From contig CM077116.1 of the NCBI GenBank assembly GCA_039619475.1, forward strand, positions 19,093,443 through 19,157,442: a stretch of DNA of 64,000 bases, written 5' to 3'. Shown in pieces: positions 20,293-33,231 of the stretch. Each line of letters starts with the position of its first letter. The stretch's first letter is position 1. The translations under genes and the position numbers were made by a program. The notes beneath the pieces were generated by a model that had not been told where the DNA came from, did no database searches, and saw nothing but the letters and a program-made list of their open reading frames with translations. The stretch comes from Icerya purchasi (taxonomy: Eukaryota; Arthropoda; Insecta; Hemiptera; Monophlebidae).

Positions 20293-22955
20293 TAAAATGC
20301 TTACGATTAAGTGTTTGTGTTTATTTTTGAAATTCGCCTAAACCTAGATTTAGCAGCCACCCGATTACGGTAAAAGAACAAGTGTGTAAAGCAGATCGAA
20401 TACTATAATAAGATACAACGGAGGAATACCTCCCCGGTTTTACGAAAAAATAATGATTTCTTACACTTACCAGCGTGTAGTTTTAAAATAATTAATAATC
20501 AGAGTAATGCCATTTTCGGACCGTTGTTGACAACTGACGTTTACTACAGTCGCAAAAGAACGTAATAAGAAAAGAGCTAGTGTTTTTTTTTTTTTTTATT
20601 GCCCCATCTCGTCCGCTATGGACGCATTAACTTTTTAATAATGCCATCTAATTACCAGCAGCAGAAACTCCGCTAACTAACTAGGTTAGTTTCAACATTG
20701 TTAAAGAACGCTTGCCGAATTTATTTAGATTCGGAAACACACGTCGTCAAGAAGAGGAGGACGATTAGAAATGACTCTTTTCCGAATTGATTTAATTATT
20801 TCTACGGCTAGATGAACCGTTCAAAAGTTTACATGTCATATACGTAATAGAAGAGTGATTTTTTTTTTTTAATATTGCGACTCTCGGGGACTACTGAAAT
20901 CAGCTTTGAACTAAATGCGCCGGTGATCCGTGTGTACAACACCGTTGTGTAAAAATTAATGTGGAAACCGGTTTGTAGCCGATCGCATTGTGTCTCTGTA
21001 ACGCAGATTCATTGTCATTTCTCGTTTCATAGTACTCTTCTAATTAAGCGCCGTTACTGAGCTAATTGCTGCGGGCACTGTTGTTAATATATCCGAATCC
21101 GGCGGCAGTTGCGCGTACAGGTAACGTTATTGAGAATGATATAATAGTTGTATCTGAACTATGAACGATGCCATTTCACCGGCTTTCCCGATCACAGATT
21201 ATTATCACATTTCTGCCATGCCGTCGTTACATTTACTGTTATTATTATCATCATCATTATTATCATTATCACTATTACTATTATTATTTTTCATTCACAT
21301 TGCGTACTTACACGTGATAACAAACGTCTGACGCTATCCCGTTCAACGAATAGGAAACAAGATTAGATCTTTTGAAAATAAATGCATCAAGATACTTCTT
21401 CGGGCCGGCTTTAGTTATCGCGGTGACTATCAGAAAGTAACGTTACTCGCATGCTATCCGGAATGTGCTTCGAATCGACTATTGGGCGAGTGGCTATTTT
21501 CTATTTTCGGGCATTTATCGTCATTACACGCTCGGCGAATAATTCAACTTCTCCCGTTAATGCCGGGCGGTGAAAATTCTGAAATTAACCGATGGAGAAA
21601 CGAAAAGTCACGATATGACGAGCGTGAATGTTTTGATAAGTTTCAGCGTATGGGTCACGGTAATTTTTAATATTTCACGAAAGAACAGTGAAAAGAGAAT
21701 GAACGGCATTTAGCGGGAAACGCGCCGATAGCAGACTTTGCCGAAACGATCCTTCGCAGACCTGCGTGGTTTTCTGTGTTTTATTAGATTTTGCGGATAT
21801 AAATAATTTCAATCATCCGGAATAGTCTTAAAAAGTTATTTTTCTCTTGCACTGCCTTGTTCTCTGATTGATCGGATCAATGAAAAACTAGCAGACTTAT
21901 TGGTTTTTTGATCGCATTTACGCGGAGCTCAGAACTCGGACTTCCTATAATCGGTCATTCCTACGATGTACGGTGCGATTAGATTTTAAATTTCTCTCTG
22001 ACTTAGCAAAAGTCGATATAATAATAAATAAGCGAAAGGAAAAACGAGTCATCGATTATTTATTTAACCGTAATCCATAGTCGAACATTTACGGAGCTGT
22101 TAATAAAATAAATCACATATTAAAGGAAAACCAGTAGAATAAAAGCACCGTTACATTGAAATGACGCGCGCACAAAGTTATCCAATCCCGGTTGCGCAAA
22201 AGTCTCATATCCATCGAGTGCGAGAAAGAAACCGCGATTGGCTATATTGAAACTTTCGAAACATAGTTTGAAACGTTGCGTATGTAACACAAAATATGTG
22301 AGCGTGCGATGAATCAGTCTTAGGCGTTGTGACGTATGTGGAGCACCTTCCCGCTGCATCAAGTACGTTAACGGCTGCATAGCCGGCAAACGGACTACTC
22401 GATTAGATGGAAATATATGGCGAATCTTCGTTAACACACCTTTACAAACACATTTAGGAAAAATATTTTCGCTTGAACTTAATTTTCTAATTTAAAAGTC
22501 GATTAAAAGACATCTCTAAACGTAATCTGATAGAACTCATTAAATAACGGCTCTATATTCTGGCCGTTTTTAGAATTTTAACGACCAGTCGCTGATTTAG
22601 CCACTAGTTTTAATGGATTTACATCGATTCGGATTTTTTCCCCTCTCTTTTCCGTAATTTAAAGCACCGTTCATACAGATTATTGAATAAAATTCAACAG
22701 CTCCGAGGAACCGCTTGGAGTTTATAAACTTGCAATTGAAAAGCATAATTAAAACACGCTCTATAAAATAAATTCCGGCAAATTAAAAAAAAAAAAAAAA
22801 AAAACAATTAAAAAATTTATGTTTATCTTTCAATTAGAATAAATCCCATAAAACGTGAAATTTAAAATGTACGTAATAAAAATTTTAAAAAAGTTTCTGA
22901 AGTAAATCAAGTTCTCACTAACCGGTTAATTTAATAACGTAGAAAAAGTTCGCAA
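20293..22955. other. unique DNA, no gene recognised
   Basis: Contains a TTA/TCA microsatellite at about 21238-21292. Two less AT-rich patches hold unassigned open frames: 21482-21670 on the plus strand, and 22120-22437 on the minus strand (105 codons, rich in Arg, Phe and Leu, no ATG support, no domain). I cannot support either as a gene. Short T-runs at 20583 and 20860 may mark old retroposed tails. Confidence 0.45.
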
Positions 22956-23039
22956 ATACGTTTTTGGGTTTTGGATTTATTAGCAGTACTTTTATGTTTA
23001 TAAAAGTACTGAAAATAAATCCAAAACCCAAAAACGTAT
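22956..23039. repeat. 84-bp near-perfect hairpin
   Basis: The left stem 22956-22995 and right stem 23000-23039 pair over 40 positions with two mismatches, around a 4-base loop (GTTT). The stem contains GTTTTTGGGTTTTGGATTT and its complement. No flanking target duplication is obvious. Candidates are a tiny MITE, a small-RNA precursor or a simple inverted duplication. Confidence 0.85.
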
Positions 23040-23549
23040 ATAGAGTTAAATTTAAAAAGGATAAAATTTACACCTTCGGCTAATTTCTTTCTCAGGGAAT
23101 ATTCTATGTTCCCTTTTTTATGCGTAATGGAAATTTCGATCTCGGTAGCAGCACGTACATATTAAAGTTTTTAAAAGGCACTCTCTTTGTAAATACGTAA
23201 TTTACGGGGGGGCTCAAATTGAACCGTATCGTGTAATTATAAATATCTTTAAAAAAGAGTTTTCAGCGCCATGCTTAACTGAAACAAACGAGAGTCGAGT
23301 TTTGAGATAATGAACTCTGCATGAAATAAGCCTCTTTCTTTTTTATTTGTTTCTTTTTTCCATCTCCGTGCATTGCTCTATAGCTCGCGCACACAACTAA
23401 ACGGATCGAGTCTGGCGTCACCAGGCAACCGATGGTTTATCAAAAATTACTCGTAACTCGGCTACGCTACGAGGTTTATTAAAGCTTAAACACGTCCTTC
23501 CAAAAGCATGTATAACTTCCATTAATCATCATTATTGTCTAACATTCTG
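23040..23549. other. unique DNA, no gene seen
   Basis: No coding signal or repeat supported. It ends at the T-run that marks the tail of the next LINE. Confidence 0.5.
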
Positions 23550-23744
23550 TTTTTTTTTTGGAGGGTGGGGGGGGGGGTACGCTAACGAAAAGCAACAGCA
23601 TATGGAATCTAAATAATAGCTCAAAAGGAGCATAACATGTCAAATTTTAATCCGGTGCGAGATAGAATGAATGAAAGAAGCTAGAATACAGTTGACAAGG
23701 AAGAAAATGAGAAAACATAAGAGTTATTGTATGAAGTAGGAAGA

Positions 23745-24631
23745 TCAAGATCTGAGAGCGCTCCGAACAAAGTAAGCATCAAACAGAAAGAAGGAATTTT
23801 CTGGGTGAAGAGGACACCGCGGAGGAGAAACGAGGGAAAAACGAAAAAGTGACGAAGGGGGAAAGCTATGACCGAAACAAAGGCGACATATGGCAGTGAT
23901 CAGGGGACGACTAAGAGAAGGAAACTTGACCAACCAACTGGTGAGAGAAGGTAAAGGCTGGACGGAAAGATAAAAGGAATTCGGATTGGGAAAAAGAGAT
24001 AAATAAATATCATTCAATGATATAATATGAAACTGTCTGGATATATGATTAATATTGTAAGCAAAAAATTTAAGAAGAGGATGACCATTCGAAGCCCCTA
24101 AGTGAGCCAAAGAATCAACCACCTCATTGCCCTCAATTCCAGCATGACTAGAAATTTACAGTAGATCTATTTGGTTAGAACGAAACAGGAATAATTCGTG
24201 AATTAGATTACGAATGAGAAGAACGAAAGGTTCAAAAAAGAGCAACGGTAAGAGAGAGGAAATCGTCTGCAAGACACTTTCAGAGTCAACTATTAAAAGA
24301 AATTTATTCGAGAGGAAAGAAGAGGAAGAGATAAAAAGAGCTGCATAAAGTATGGCAGCAGATTCAGCAGTAAATATAGAACAGCAGGAAGGAAGTTTAA
24401 AGGATTCAGAGTAGTTATGAGAAGGGAAAACAAAGGCGGCACCAACCCTACCAGCCCTCTCAAAATAACGAAATGATTTGGATATAAAGAATTTAAAACC
24501 ATGTGAAATTCATATCTAACTATGAGGAGTGAGGGAGTAATTTATTTATCATAGGAGAAAATATAGGCAGAAAAATTGGCAAGATGAACAGAAATGAAAG
24601 ATAAAACTGTAATTCTATTCGGGGTAAAACA
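23745..24631 (-). pseudogene. LINE RNase H and C-terminal region, broken
   Basis: The RNase H remnants include SSHAGIEGNE near 24140, equivalent to PSHSGIEGNE in the right-edge LINE. They are followed by an open segment (24122-23745) with AICRLCFGHS and RCPLHPENS, the C-terminal region that in intact copies carries CPLH...C...H....C. Internal frames are shifted. Confidence 0.75.
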
Positions 24632-25960
24632 TTAATTATGAGAGATTGAGCAGTAAGCAGCTATAATCCTAGTGGGAAAAGAGGGAAGACGTTTCATTAA
24701 GAAACGATGGCCTAGATAGGATATGTGGATGAACAAAGGGAGTGATTCTGATTCGGAGAGGATGCCAGGAATTGGAGTAGATTTACGTGCACCCAGACAA
24801 AGACGAAGACAGGGATTTAGAATGTGGTCAAGCTTTAACAGAAGAGACTTAGAGAAGTTGCCGTATATATAAGAACAGTAGTCCAACCTGAAAAGAATAA
24901 GGGACTTAAACAATAAAGAAAGAATGTAAAGAACTCCAACTGTACGACGAGAGTGATTTTAAAAGATTAATCCTTTTAAGGCAAGAAACAGGCGACTGAT
25001 ATGCTCCTGAAAGGAAAAACAGCCGTTAAGGAGCACACCCATGCAGCAGAAGCACTCCACAAGAGGGACAGGATAATGACTTAAGGTTAGATTGATTGAG
25101 GAAGGATTATATGAACGGAAAATAAAAACCATGGCCGCGGATTTAAGAGGAGAGACGAATGTTGAAGAGAGCATTTTCTATAAATGACCTATTTAATTCT
25201 AAACCAGTATCTGTGACAATGCGGGAAGCAGAGTAAATAAAGATATAATCTGCATAGATCAAAGACGATAAATTTAGCTGAAAGGAGGCAATTTGAGCGA
25301 TATGGATGTTAAAGAGAGTGGGACTAAGACAGGAACCCTGAAGAATATCACGAAACACTTTTCTTGAAGTGGAACAACAAGAAGTAGATAGATATACAGT
25401 CCGGTTTTGGAAGTAACTAATAATAATGATAACAACATGGACCGGAAGATGCAATGACAGCATTATATTTCTGAGATTAGGGAGGTGAACATTGCCATAC
25501 TGGAAACATCAATAAAGGCTGCGATAGTAAAATTTTTGTTTATATAGGAATTATAAATGTCGGAAAGGAAAACGCTAGATTAAGTTATTGCGTTCGAAAA
25601 CCAGACAAGCCGTTTATTTAACGTGCTCTCAAAGAGCTTTCTTAGACAAGGAGTAAGTGAGATAGGTCGAAAAGAAGAGGAGTTTTTCTTTGGTATAAGT
25701 ATAACGATAAAAGCATTCCAAAAAGGGGAAGTGGAACAAGAGAGAAGAAAATAATTATATATACTAAGAAGAGTCTCAAGAGATTGAATAGAGCGTTTTT
25801 TTATGATAAGAAAAGATATACCATCAATACCGTGGGAGGATTTGGAAGGGGAATTACTTAAAGAAGCACGAAGTTCATTCAGACTGAAGCTGGAAGATAA
25901 GAAGTGAGAAGTAAAATTAATAGAAGGAGGAGGACATTGAAGCTCTTCGAGACTGGAGCT
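24632..25960 (-). pseudogene. LINE reverse transcriptase domain, broken
   Basis: Recognisable blocks are FRPISLTP near 25650, LQGSCLSPTLFN near 25330, and the active-site segment YADYIFIYS near 25240. The second Asp of the usual (Y/F)ADD is Tyr, so this copy would be inactive even without its stops. The segment 24913-24632 matches the RT-to-RNase H connector of the right-edge LINE (CLRLCLGA then RKSTPIPG). Confidence 0.8.
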
Positions 25961-26245
25961 GCGGGGTCTATGAATGAAATCAGACTATCTTCCGGGATAT
26001 TAAGATAAACGGGGCGTTCCCATGAAGGAGTTCTAAACGCTTTAGCCATTTTCAAGACATGTGGAAGTGGAACGGAAGAAAGAAGAACAGAACTTTATCC
26101 AAGCGGCTCTTTTTGGGCGTTTAAAAACAAACCTAGCCTTAACATTAGCTCTTTTATGTGCAAGGAAGTTAGGAAAAAAGGAGAAGGAGCGAAAAGATCT
26201 AAAAGTGGAAGTACAAAGGCCAAACGCAGACTTGCAATCATTATT

Positions 26246-27116
26246 TCACCACAAGGATGAAGTATATAAAAGTCTATTTTTCAATGAAGAATGGTATGGA
26301 GGAGCAAACAGGGAAAAATCAAAGGAAATGGATTGAATGAATGACTGATACTGGGACATAGGATTCCTGTCGACTTTGATGTAAGGAAGAGATGAATCGA
26401 CAATACAGCGAAACTTCGACCAGTCGGTTTTGGGAAGGTACCAATGCGGAGTATGAAGGAGTACAGGCTGTACAGGAGGAGAAAAGTTTTTGAGGGATAT
26501 GATTATGGCAATATGGTCGCTTCGAAATGTGCAATTTAAGGTTTTCCACAAACAGTTAAGATCGAGGTTAGGAGATGTAAAGGTTAAGTCGATTGAACTA
26601 AATGTAGTAGGATTCCTATAAAAAGTACGAGAATTATCATTGAGCAGAATAATATGATTACCGGGAAAATTTTGTCTTCAAGAATAACACCGATATTATT
26701 ATAATCGGAACAACGCCAAAGAGGAAAACGAGCGTTCCAGTCCCCTGTTATAATAAAAAGTAAAGGAAGCGAATTAAAAAAACCGGAAAAAGGAAAGTTA
26801 CTAAGTCAAAATTAGGAAGAATATAGGCAGAGATAAAGTTAGATTAGGAAGGAGGGAGGAGGATGTATTAAGGAACCGAATATCGTGTGAACAGAAAAGA
26901 ATGCCATTTCTAATCAAAACAGCAGCTCCTCCATAGCCATCGTTTCGACGGGAACCGACCAATACCTCTAATGTTGAGGTCAGAAGAATCCTTTAGCCAT
27001 ATTTCAGAAAGCAAAACCACTTCAATTTTGTGATGGTACAGCAAGCCCTCCAAAGCATCCTTGTTGGCTCTGAGACTGTAACAGTTCCGTTGCGGAGTAT
27101 TAGGTTTGTGGGCCAT
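26246..27116 (-). pseudogene. LINE endonuclease domain, broken
   Basis: The N-terminal part (27116 to 26910) reads NCYSLRANK and VVLLSEIWLK, matching the first and second conserved blocks of LINE endonucleases (Asn, then Ser-Glu-Thr/Ile-Trp). The C-terminal part (26551 to 26246) has SDHIAI, the terminal Ser-Asp-His motif. Between and after these, frames shift repeatedly. It would have nicked target DNA to prime reverse transcription. It cannot be translated as one protein now. Confidence 0.75.
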
Positions 27117-27320
27117 TGTGAATATAGATCAGGAGTAAATTAAGGTGGGCGAAGACACGAAGAAAGCAGGAGTAGGTAAAAAAAATATAACGAGCTAGTA
27201 TATAAGTAATAGGAAGGATAGTAGGAAAAAAGGGGAAAAAAATAGAAAAAAAAAAAAAAATAAGAAGAACGGAGCATACCAACTGCAGTAACAAGGCCAT
27301 TAAAGTTACGTTCACATAAT

Positions 27321-28157
27321 TACGTGTATATATTAAAAGGACTCATCGCCAATTACAAACCGAATTATTTAAAGGGATTGAGCGACAGAGACTAGTTGAA
27401 TTTAAAAAAAGAGAAAACTGTCCTTTCCCACAACCAACCACCTTAAGAAAAGTGACGTACAAAAGAGACAGAAACAAGGAAAAAAAGGATAAAAAAAAAA
27501 CAAAGAAGCAAAAAATCAAAACAAGAATAACAGAGAAACAGACGATATGAAAGCAAAGGAACAAAAACTCTTCCTCATGTACTCCATATTATTTTCCTTT
27601 TATCTTTTTTCAACTATCTTGTTCGCAGACGTTTTGCCACCCTAGAATCATCTACAGAACTATTTTTTCCCCAACCTACACGTCGTCTTCTTATTTTATC
27701 ATAGGCGCATGCATACGTGTCTGCACCGTTATTCCAAACTTTATGTACATAGCTAAAAAAACTACATAAAAATGTTTTGTTTTTTTCCCCATTGAATTAC
27801 CGTTTTTAACTACTAAGGTTACCACGGTGAGAGCTGCCTAGGCTACTTAAAGACCACTCAACAGTCCGTCATACCGAATGTACTTCTTCGAAGAGTTATA
27901 TGATTTGTCATCCAATACTTCTGTTAACGTCCGTAAAAGTGCTCGGGTGGACTGCGTTAAAACTGCGTCATTCAATTTGATATGTTATATTGACGGATAT
28001 TTTAATCCAGCACAGTATGGACACGTGCTTAATGGAGAGTTACCCTTTGCAGTATGTGGTCATGACTTTTAGCTGTATGCCCTATTCTTAGCCGATTGAT
28101 AGTTGTGTATTCGACACTCGGACTAGTAGTCGGCGCCGACCATGGTTTCGATCATCA
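27321..28157. other. low-complexity and unique DNA, no gene seen
   Basis: 27343-27564 is A-rich on the plus strand and may be the 5' end of the LINE on the left. The rest is unique. The 64-codon frame at 27878-28072 has no recognisable motif. Confidence 0.45.
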
Positions 28158-28672
28158 GCTTTATTTCTCGCGTTTATTTTTAAGTTCGTTTTAATTGATT
28201 AATTCAATATTCAACTAAGAAATTTCTAGTATTTTATATTTTATTAATAAAAATAAACAATTCGAGTACAACTTCGTTCGAATCTCCTTGAAAAGTACAA
28301 AAAATTATCACTTTCTTCTTTTCTATTGTAATATATTACCTTTTTTTATACATACATAAAAAAAGGAAAAAAGCAATTAACGTCATCTGAAAACTACTTT
28401 TTTTTTACAAACTAGCCGAACGATCTAAATATTTTATTAGTTTGTACATTTCAAAAATTTCCGTATTAACTTTAAAATTGTAGACTGATCAACTGTGGGG
28501 CCATTAACGCAGCTCGATGAAAATTTTCTTGTACTTTTCAAAGAGATTCAAACGACTCGAACGGGCTTTTTCATCAATATATACGTATATACTAAGTACT
28601 TTCTTAGTTAAATACCGAATTAACCAATTAAGACGAACTTAAAAATAAACGTGGGAGAAACTCTAGGAATAT
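28158..28672. repeat. old foldback (inverted repeat) element
   Basis: The left arm 28158-28320 and right arm 28500-28672 are imperfect reverse complements (about 75-80 percent by eye). Anchors are CGTTTATTTTTAAGTTCGT at 28171 against its complement at 28633-28651, and GAATCTCCTTGAAAAGTAC at 28280 against 28531-28549. The loop is AT-rich. MITE-like, family unknown. Confidence 0.65.
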
Positions 28673-31140
28673 TTTCATAGTTTTTTTAGCTGTAAATATT
28701 AACGTATAAATTTTGGAATACAGAATACGACGAGTTGAACGTTAAAAAATGGACTGTTAGCACGCTTAAGTTTTTTTTTTCAGAAAAACTATTGCCATGC
28801 TAAAAGATGTTTTTCATTTACAAAATTAGCGTTATAAAAATTTTCTAAAAAATTTGACAAAAGTTGCTTTAATGTTTGAATCCTAATGAAAAATACATAT
28901 CTCTGTTAAGCAAAATATAAACAATAAAGTGTCCGCAGTCTAGATGAAGAATTTTTTTTTTTTCTTAATCGACGTAATATCGAAATATTGGAAATATTTT
29001 CAACTCCCGAGATTTTGAAAAATTCGAAATTTTAGAAAATGGAATATATATGTTTACAGCTGAAAAGACGACAAATTTGAGAAAAATCCACGTTTTGTAG
29101 TAGCTAGAGAATAGATTTCTATTTTTTTAATCGACGTATTTCCGTGGATAGAATGTAGATAAAGTCTGAACGCGCACAACAACTTAATGATTTAAATTTT
29201 GAACGGCGATGAATCTACAAGTGATAAACAGAATCGAAGACATTAATGCGGTTGTTAACGTCTAATAATATTTCTCTCGCTTACGTCATTTAGTTAGCGG
29301 TTTTAGGTTTCGAGGTATTTTAATTCAAAGTTCTAGAATTTTGATTTTTACCTCTAATTGAAAAGATACTTCAAACATTCCATCACCGGCTGAAGACCGT
29401 GTAAACGCAGTTAAGTTCTGAATTTTCTTCTTCAGATAATGATATGTTCTCGAATAGTATTTTGTTACTGATTTTTTTGCTTTTAATTAATTTATTATAT
29501 TCCTTTCAATATGCTTAAACGGTAGTATGCTTAATCATTTCGATTTTTTAAATTCGATTTCTCTTTTTACTCTTTTATTCATTACGGATGCCAGATAATT
29601 ATTGAATAGAAAAATAAAAATGATACTGTACAAGGAAAAAATAAGGAAATTCCTGATGAACTAAAAGCATGTTTTCGATGTAAATTATTGCTTGTATTGA
29701 AATAATTTTAATTGCGTATTCCGATACAATCTCAGGATAAGGACAGATTGAATGTGCACAAATTATGCCGATAGTACAAATTTGTTTAATGATATAAAAC
29801 CGATTTTCGATTTTTTTTTTCTTTTTTGTTCAAATGGAATTAAGTGACAGTTTGAAGCCCGTCAGGGAAGAAAGTTAAACTCGTACACGACAGAGTAACC
29901 ATTTTTGGCGAAAATAGCGTGACCGTCGTTCAGTATTTAATGTAAACGCCCATTCTCGTATTTTCATCCTTGTTTTAATGAGAGCCTATTATATCTGAAA
30001 AAAAAAGCAAAAAGGTAACAAGAAACATGAAAATTAGTCTAATTAGCATCTGGCTAGTTCGTGTTTGCCGCCCGGTGTAACTCTGTGTTGTAATTGCTTT
30101 GTATTGTGTACTTGTTGTGACATTCACACACCTATGATGGCTCAATTATGCGAAGTTTTCATTAGATTATTTAATGTGTAACAAAAGGTGCGCACATATG
30201 AAATAAATCGATTGCATCAGTTGGTCGTTTTTCTAATAGGAATGCAGAGCATGAATCGCAGTGGTCGTTATTTAATCTGTTGTCTTGAACTAAAAGTTTA
30301 TCCAATGAAACGGCGAAATCTTTAAAATGGATTGTTCGCTGCCAGCTACCTTCTATTCGATTGCAAAAGTTAGAAGATTCATTATAAACTAGGTTTTAAA
30401 CAGTCATCGAGATTGCCGGATTGCTAGAGCAATAGAACTACCATGTACAGAGGGTTGATCCCGAATTAAGTAGCAGCGACAAGTAAAACTTATCAAAAAG
30501 AAAATAATCTCTTAATGTAAAAAACATGCAAACCGTCATAAACATAGGCATATCGACGTACATGCGTACTTCGCACTAACGTTAAAAAATCAAACATTTA
30601 TAGTATCAAATACAGAACATATTCGGTCGCCACTTCCCTAAAACTAAATATGCACAATAAAAAATTTAATACATACAATCAATAATTTACATAAAAAAGA
30701 AAGTTGTTTTTAGTTCGCTTACTTTCCAGATGACGTACATAAAAATTTACCTATTTTTTTCCTAAGAATATTAATTTTTTTACTAATCAAAAACAGCGTA
30801 CATATAAAAAATTAATAGACTAATGGTGAAAAGTAAAAATGTTTAAAACTTTTGTGACAACTCGGAGATTATACGGGATGTGTAAGAAATAAAAGGGAGT
30901 TAAAAAACGAAGTAAAAAAAGAAACTAAAAGAATTGAAACACACTGCCGACTAAGCAATTGAAGGAAATAATAAATTAACTAGAAAAAAGAAGACGAATA
31001 TAAACTGAGTTCTTAGTTTAGGAACATATTCCGAAATATGTCTCAACATTAGCTAAAGAACAAGGTTCAGAATTTGATTGCGTTTTCCTGGTCTTTGGCC
31101 GATGATGGGAAATTTCTGAATACGTTCTTGTTTACTATTG
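28673..31140. other. AT-rich unique DNA, no gene seen
   Basis: Almost 2.5 kb without a supported feature. All frames are short. It contains T-runs and TTAATCGACGTA-type phrases at 28966 and 29136 that are too short to call a repeat. Confidence 0.5.
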
Positions 31141-31142
31141 TG

Positions 31143-31173
<31 letters not shown>

Positions 31174-31378
31174 TTTTAATGGGTTCGTCAACATGGACAT
31201 TGGCCCAAGAACAGTGGAACAGAGAGAAAAGAGAGACTCAGATCCTTACACGATCAGAGATAGCTGACAGAAAGGAATCAAGAGCTAGAATAACCGAAGG
31301 AGAAGGAAGGGAGAGAATGAATGAAGCACAGTATGGAGCGGAAATACCGGTTTGTAAGAGGAAGGAATAAAAGGCTTT
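31141..31378 (-). mobile_element. LINE 3' end fragment, minus strand
   Basis: A T-run of about 26 is followed by ATGGGTTCGTCAACATGG and then sequence matching 61925-62115, the 3' end of the right-edge LINE, including GAAGGAGAAGGAAGGGA. It covers only the last 60 or so codons and the 3' untranslated region. The plus-strand frame of 98 codons here is antisense to it. Confidence 0.75.
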
Positions 31379-31431
31379 TTTCCCTTCCATACAATTTCTT
31401 TGTGATGCTGATCACATTTTGTTTGAGTGTG
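31379..31431 (+). mobile_element. LINE 3' end fragment, plus strand, left part (split)
   Basis: Translates to the C-terminal cysteine/histidine block of the same LINE group (LCDADHILFECAFF). It continues without loss at 34667 as SAKQSAFYS once the foldback element and one copy of its 8-bp target duplication are removed. Confidence 0.75.
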
Positions 31432-31439
31432 CCTTTTTC
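31432..31439. repeat. 8-bp target site duplication, left (CCTTTTTC)
   Basis: CCTTTTTC is repeated at 34659-34666, immediately outside the foldback element on the other side. The interrupted LINE reading frame is restored across it. Confidence 0.8.
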
Positions 31440-31443
31440 GGTG

Positions 31444-32051
31444 AATTCCCATTTCGCCTAATTCCCATTTCGCCTAAATTTAGGGTCGGGTTACTCAAGT
31501 AATAAAAAAAAGGTCAGACGAACATACGAATGATTTCGTGTTGGCAACAGCGCGTCATCATTATCGAATTTTAAGCAGACTAAACGCATCATTTTTTTTT
31601 TCTATTTGATTCCACTGTTAATCTTTTCTTTCCGAAATGCAACAAAAAGGTTTATATGAAAATCAGAAGTGAAAAAATACCGCTAAAAATGTTTGATGTA
31701 AATATACGCGAAACGACCACTCCAATTAATATTTGCGAGTTATTTTATTGGATGTCCAGTGCTGTATAAATCCCACCCGCCTTATCAGTCAGTATATAAA
31801 AGCCTTATTGATATTTAGTGTGACATGAACATTAAGGTTCGGAGTTGCAGAAAAAATAATAAAAAAGCTAAATTATAATTAGATGTAGTTTCGAAGTGAT
31901 CGCGTTTATGAAAGGAAAAAGGAATAAAAATCGAATAGAATTAACAATAATGACATAACATCGAATGATTATTACAGCGGTAATTTCATTATTGATTATT
32001 AAAATTACAATTATAAGTACATACAAAAAGTAAATGTTAAAATTAGGAAAA
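31444..32051 (+). repeat. foldback element, left arm
   Basis: Starts AATTCCCATTTCGCCT in tandem and ends TTAAAATTAGGAAAA. Reverse complement of 34031-34638. Confidence 0.9.
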
Positions 32052-33009
32052 CATAAATAAAGCTCCATTTAGTTCACCCTGCCTTTTTGCCTTTTCTAGG
32101 CTTTTTATCAAAATAACTTCTTCCGGCTCAACGTAGCACGGTACGCATTTCAAACGCCTATACTGTCAGGAAATGCTCTATTTTCGCTTCTCGGCCACGC
32201 GCAACGAAACTAGTTCGCTACCTCTGCGAAGCGGTCAGATCCTTCGATTTTTTAACCGAGAATGCGTCTTTGACAAACAATGCCACGTTTGCCGGCTTCG
32301 AGACCTTCCGAGAAATTGAATGATTATTACCAAAATTGTAATATTTTCAAAGGTCGTAAGAAATGCCAAATCCATCTCAATATGCTGAAAATCGCCGCAT
32401 ACTGACTGTTTTACGCTATGAGGTTACAATTTGTTCTGGGTTGAGTGCTATGTGTATCAACGTTCTGAAGGAAACTATTCTTCTATCTTGAATATTTAAA
32501 TTTTCGCTTGTGAATAAACCAAAAATTTAGAGTCAGGCTAATATAGCAATGGATATATCATTTATAAAAACCAATCGAGCAGGTAAATAATACATATATT
32601 TATCTAATATTTGTATATTGAAATATTTATTGCAAATTACATTTTAAATGAAATGGTATTCAATTAGATTTTGACAACAGAGAATAAAAAAAATTATCAT
32701 CCATTAAAAAATTATTTTCGCTTAATTGCTATAAATTTTTATTTTGTACGTCAAAAGCGTATGATAAAATATTTGGTTAATTGAATAGCGTCTTTTTATA
32801 TTCTCTTTCTTTTTCCTTTTTGTAATGTTAAATCGTAATCTTTCGGCAATTTATTGAATTAAGACATGTGAAATAGTAAGATAGAAAGTTTTTTTTCTTT
32901 GCCTTTTTTTGGATTTGCCGAAAAATCTGGCAGACTTAACAGATTGCAAAAGAAAGAAGAAAAATATTATAATCTAATTCGATTGGACACTGGGGAAATA
33001 GAAGAAACA
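32052..33009. other. foldback spacer, unique DNA
   Basis: No transposase or other gene seen. The patch at 32120-32330 is less AT-rich but has no open frame of note. Confidence 0.5.
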
Positions 33010-33231
33010 AGAGTAAGGAGGACAGTGTCACTTTATTCCAATCTTCTGCGCTTTGACCTCCCCACTCCTTACAGTGCCAAAGCCATTCTTGCTTTCTCCT
33101 CTCTCAATATAGTTCCTTTGTTAGCTTTCTTTATCTCCTCAATTTTTAATCTTTTCCTTATATAATGTACAGTTCTCTGCGTTGGGTAAGTTCTACTGTT
33201 GACGTGCCCAAAAAATTGAAAAAAAAAAAAA
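33010..33231 (+). mobile_element. LINE 3' end fragment inside the foldback spacer
   Basis: Encodes LYSNLLRFDLPTPYSAKAIL, matching the LINE C-terminus (FYSSLLSNNVPTPYCAAFIL in the right-edge copy). A stop, a short 3' untranslated region with GTTGACGTGCCCA, and an A-run at 33219-33231 follow. The frame from 32899 is not LINE before about 33027. Confidence 0.7.

Larger units (their letters stand above)
23550..27320 (-). mobile_element. I-like LINE with RNase H, long but dead copy
   Basis: A nearly full-length non-LTR retrotransposon on the minus strand. Its 3' tail is the T-run at 23550. Reading leftward from 27116, I see an apurinic-type endonuclease, a reverse transcriptase, an RNase H and a C-terminal cysteine/histidine region, all broken by frameshifts and stops. 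The 3' untranslated part resembles that of the fragment at 37807-38690. Endonuclease, RT and RNase H in this order are typical of I-group LINEs, whereas Jockey-clade elements lack RNase H. The 5' limit is uncertain; 27343-27564 is low-complexity and may be 5' untranslated sequence. Its sequence is related to, but clearly diverged from, the copy at 61910-64000. Confidence 0.8.

Noticed and set aside
26061..26336. 91-codon Lys/Glu-rich plus-strand frame
   Set aside because: It is antisense to the endonuclease region of the dead LINE; charged residues come from the complement of the LINE coding strand.
28271..28300. Possible tRNA B box (GTTCGAATCTCC)
   Set aside because: It lies in the arm of a degenerate foldback, with no A box at tRNA spacing and no cloverleaf.
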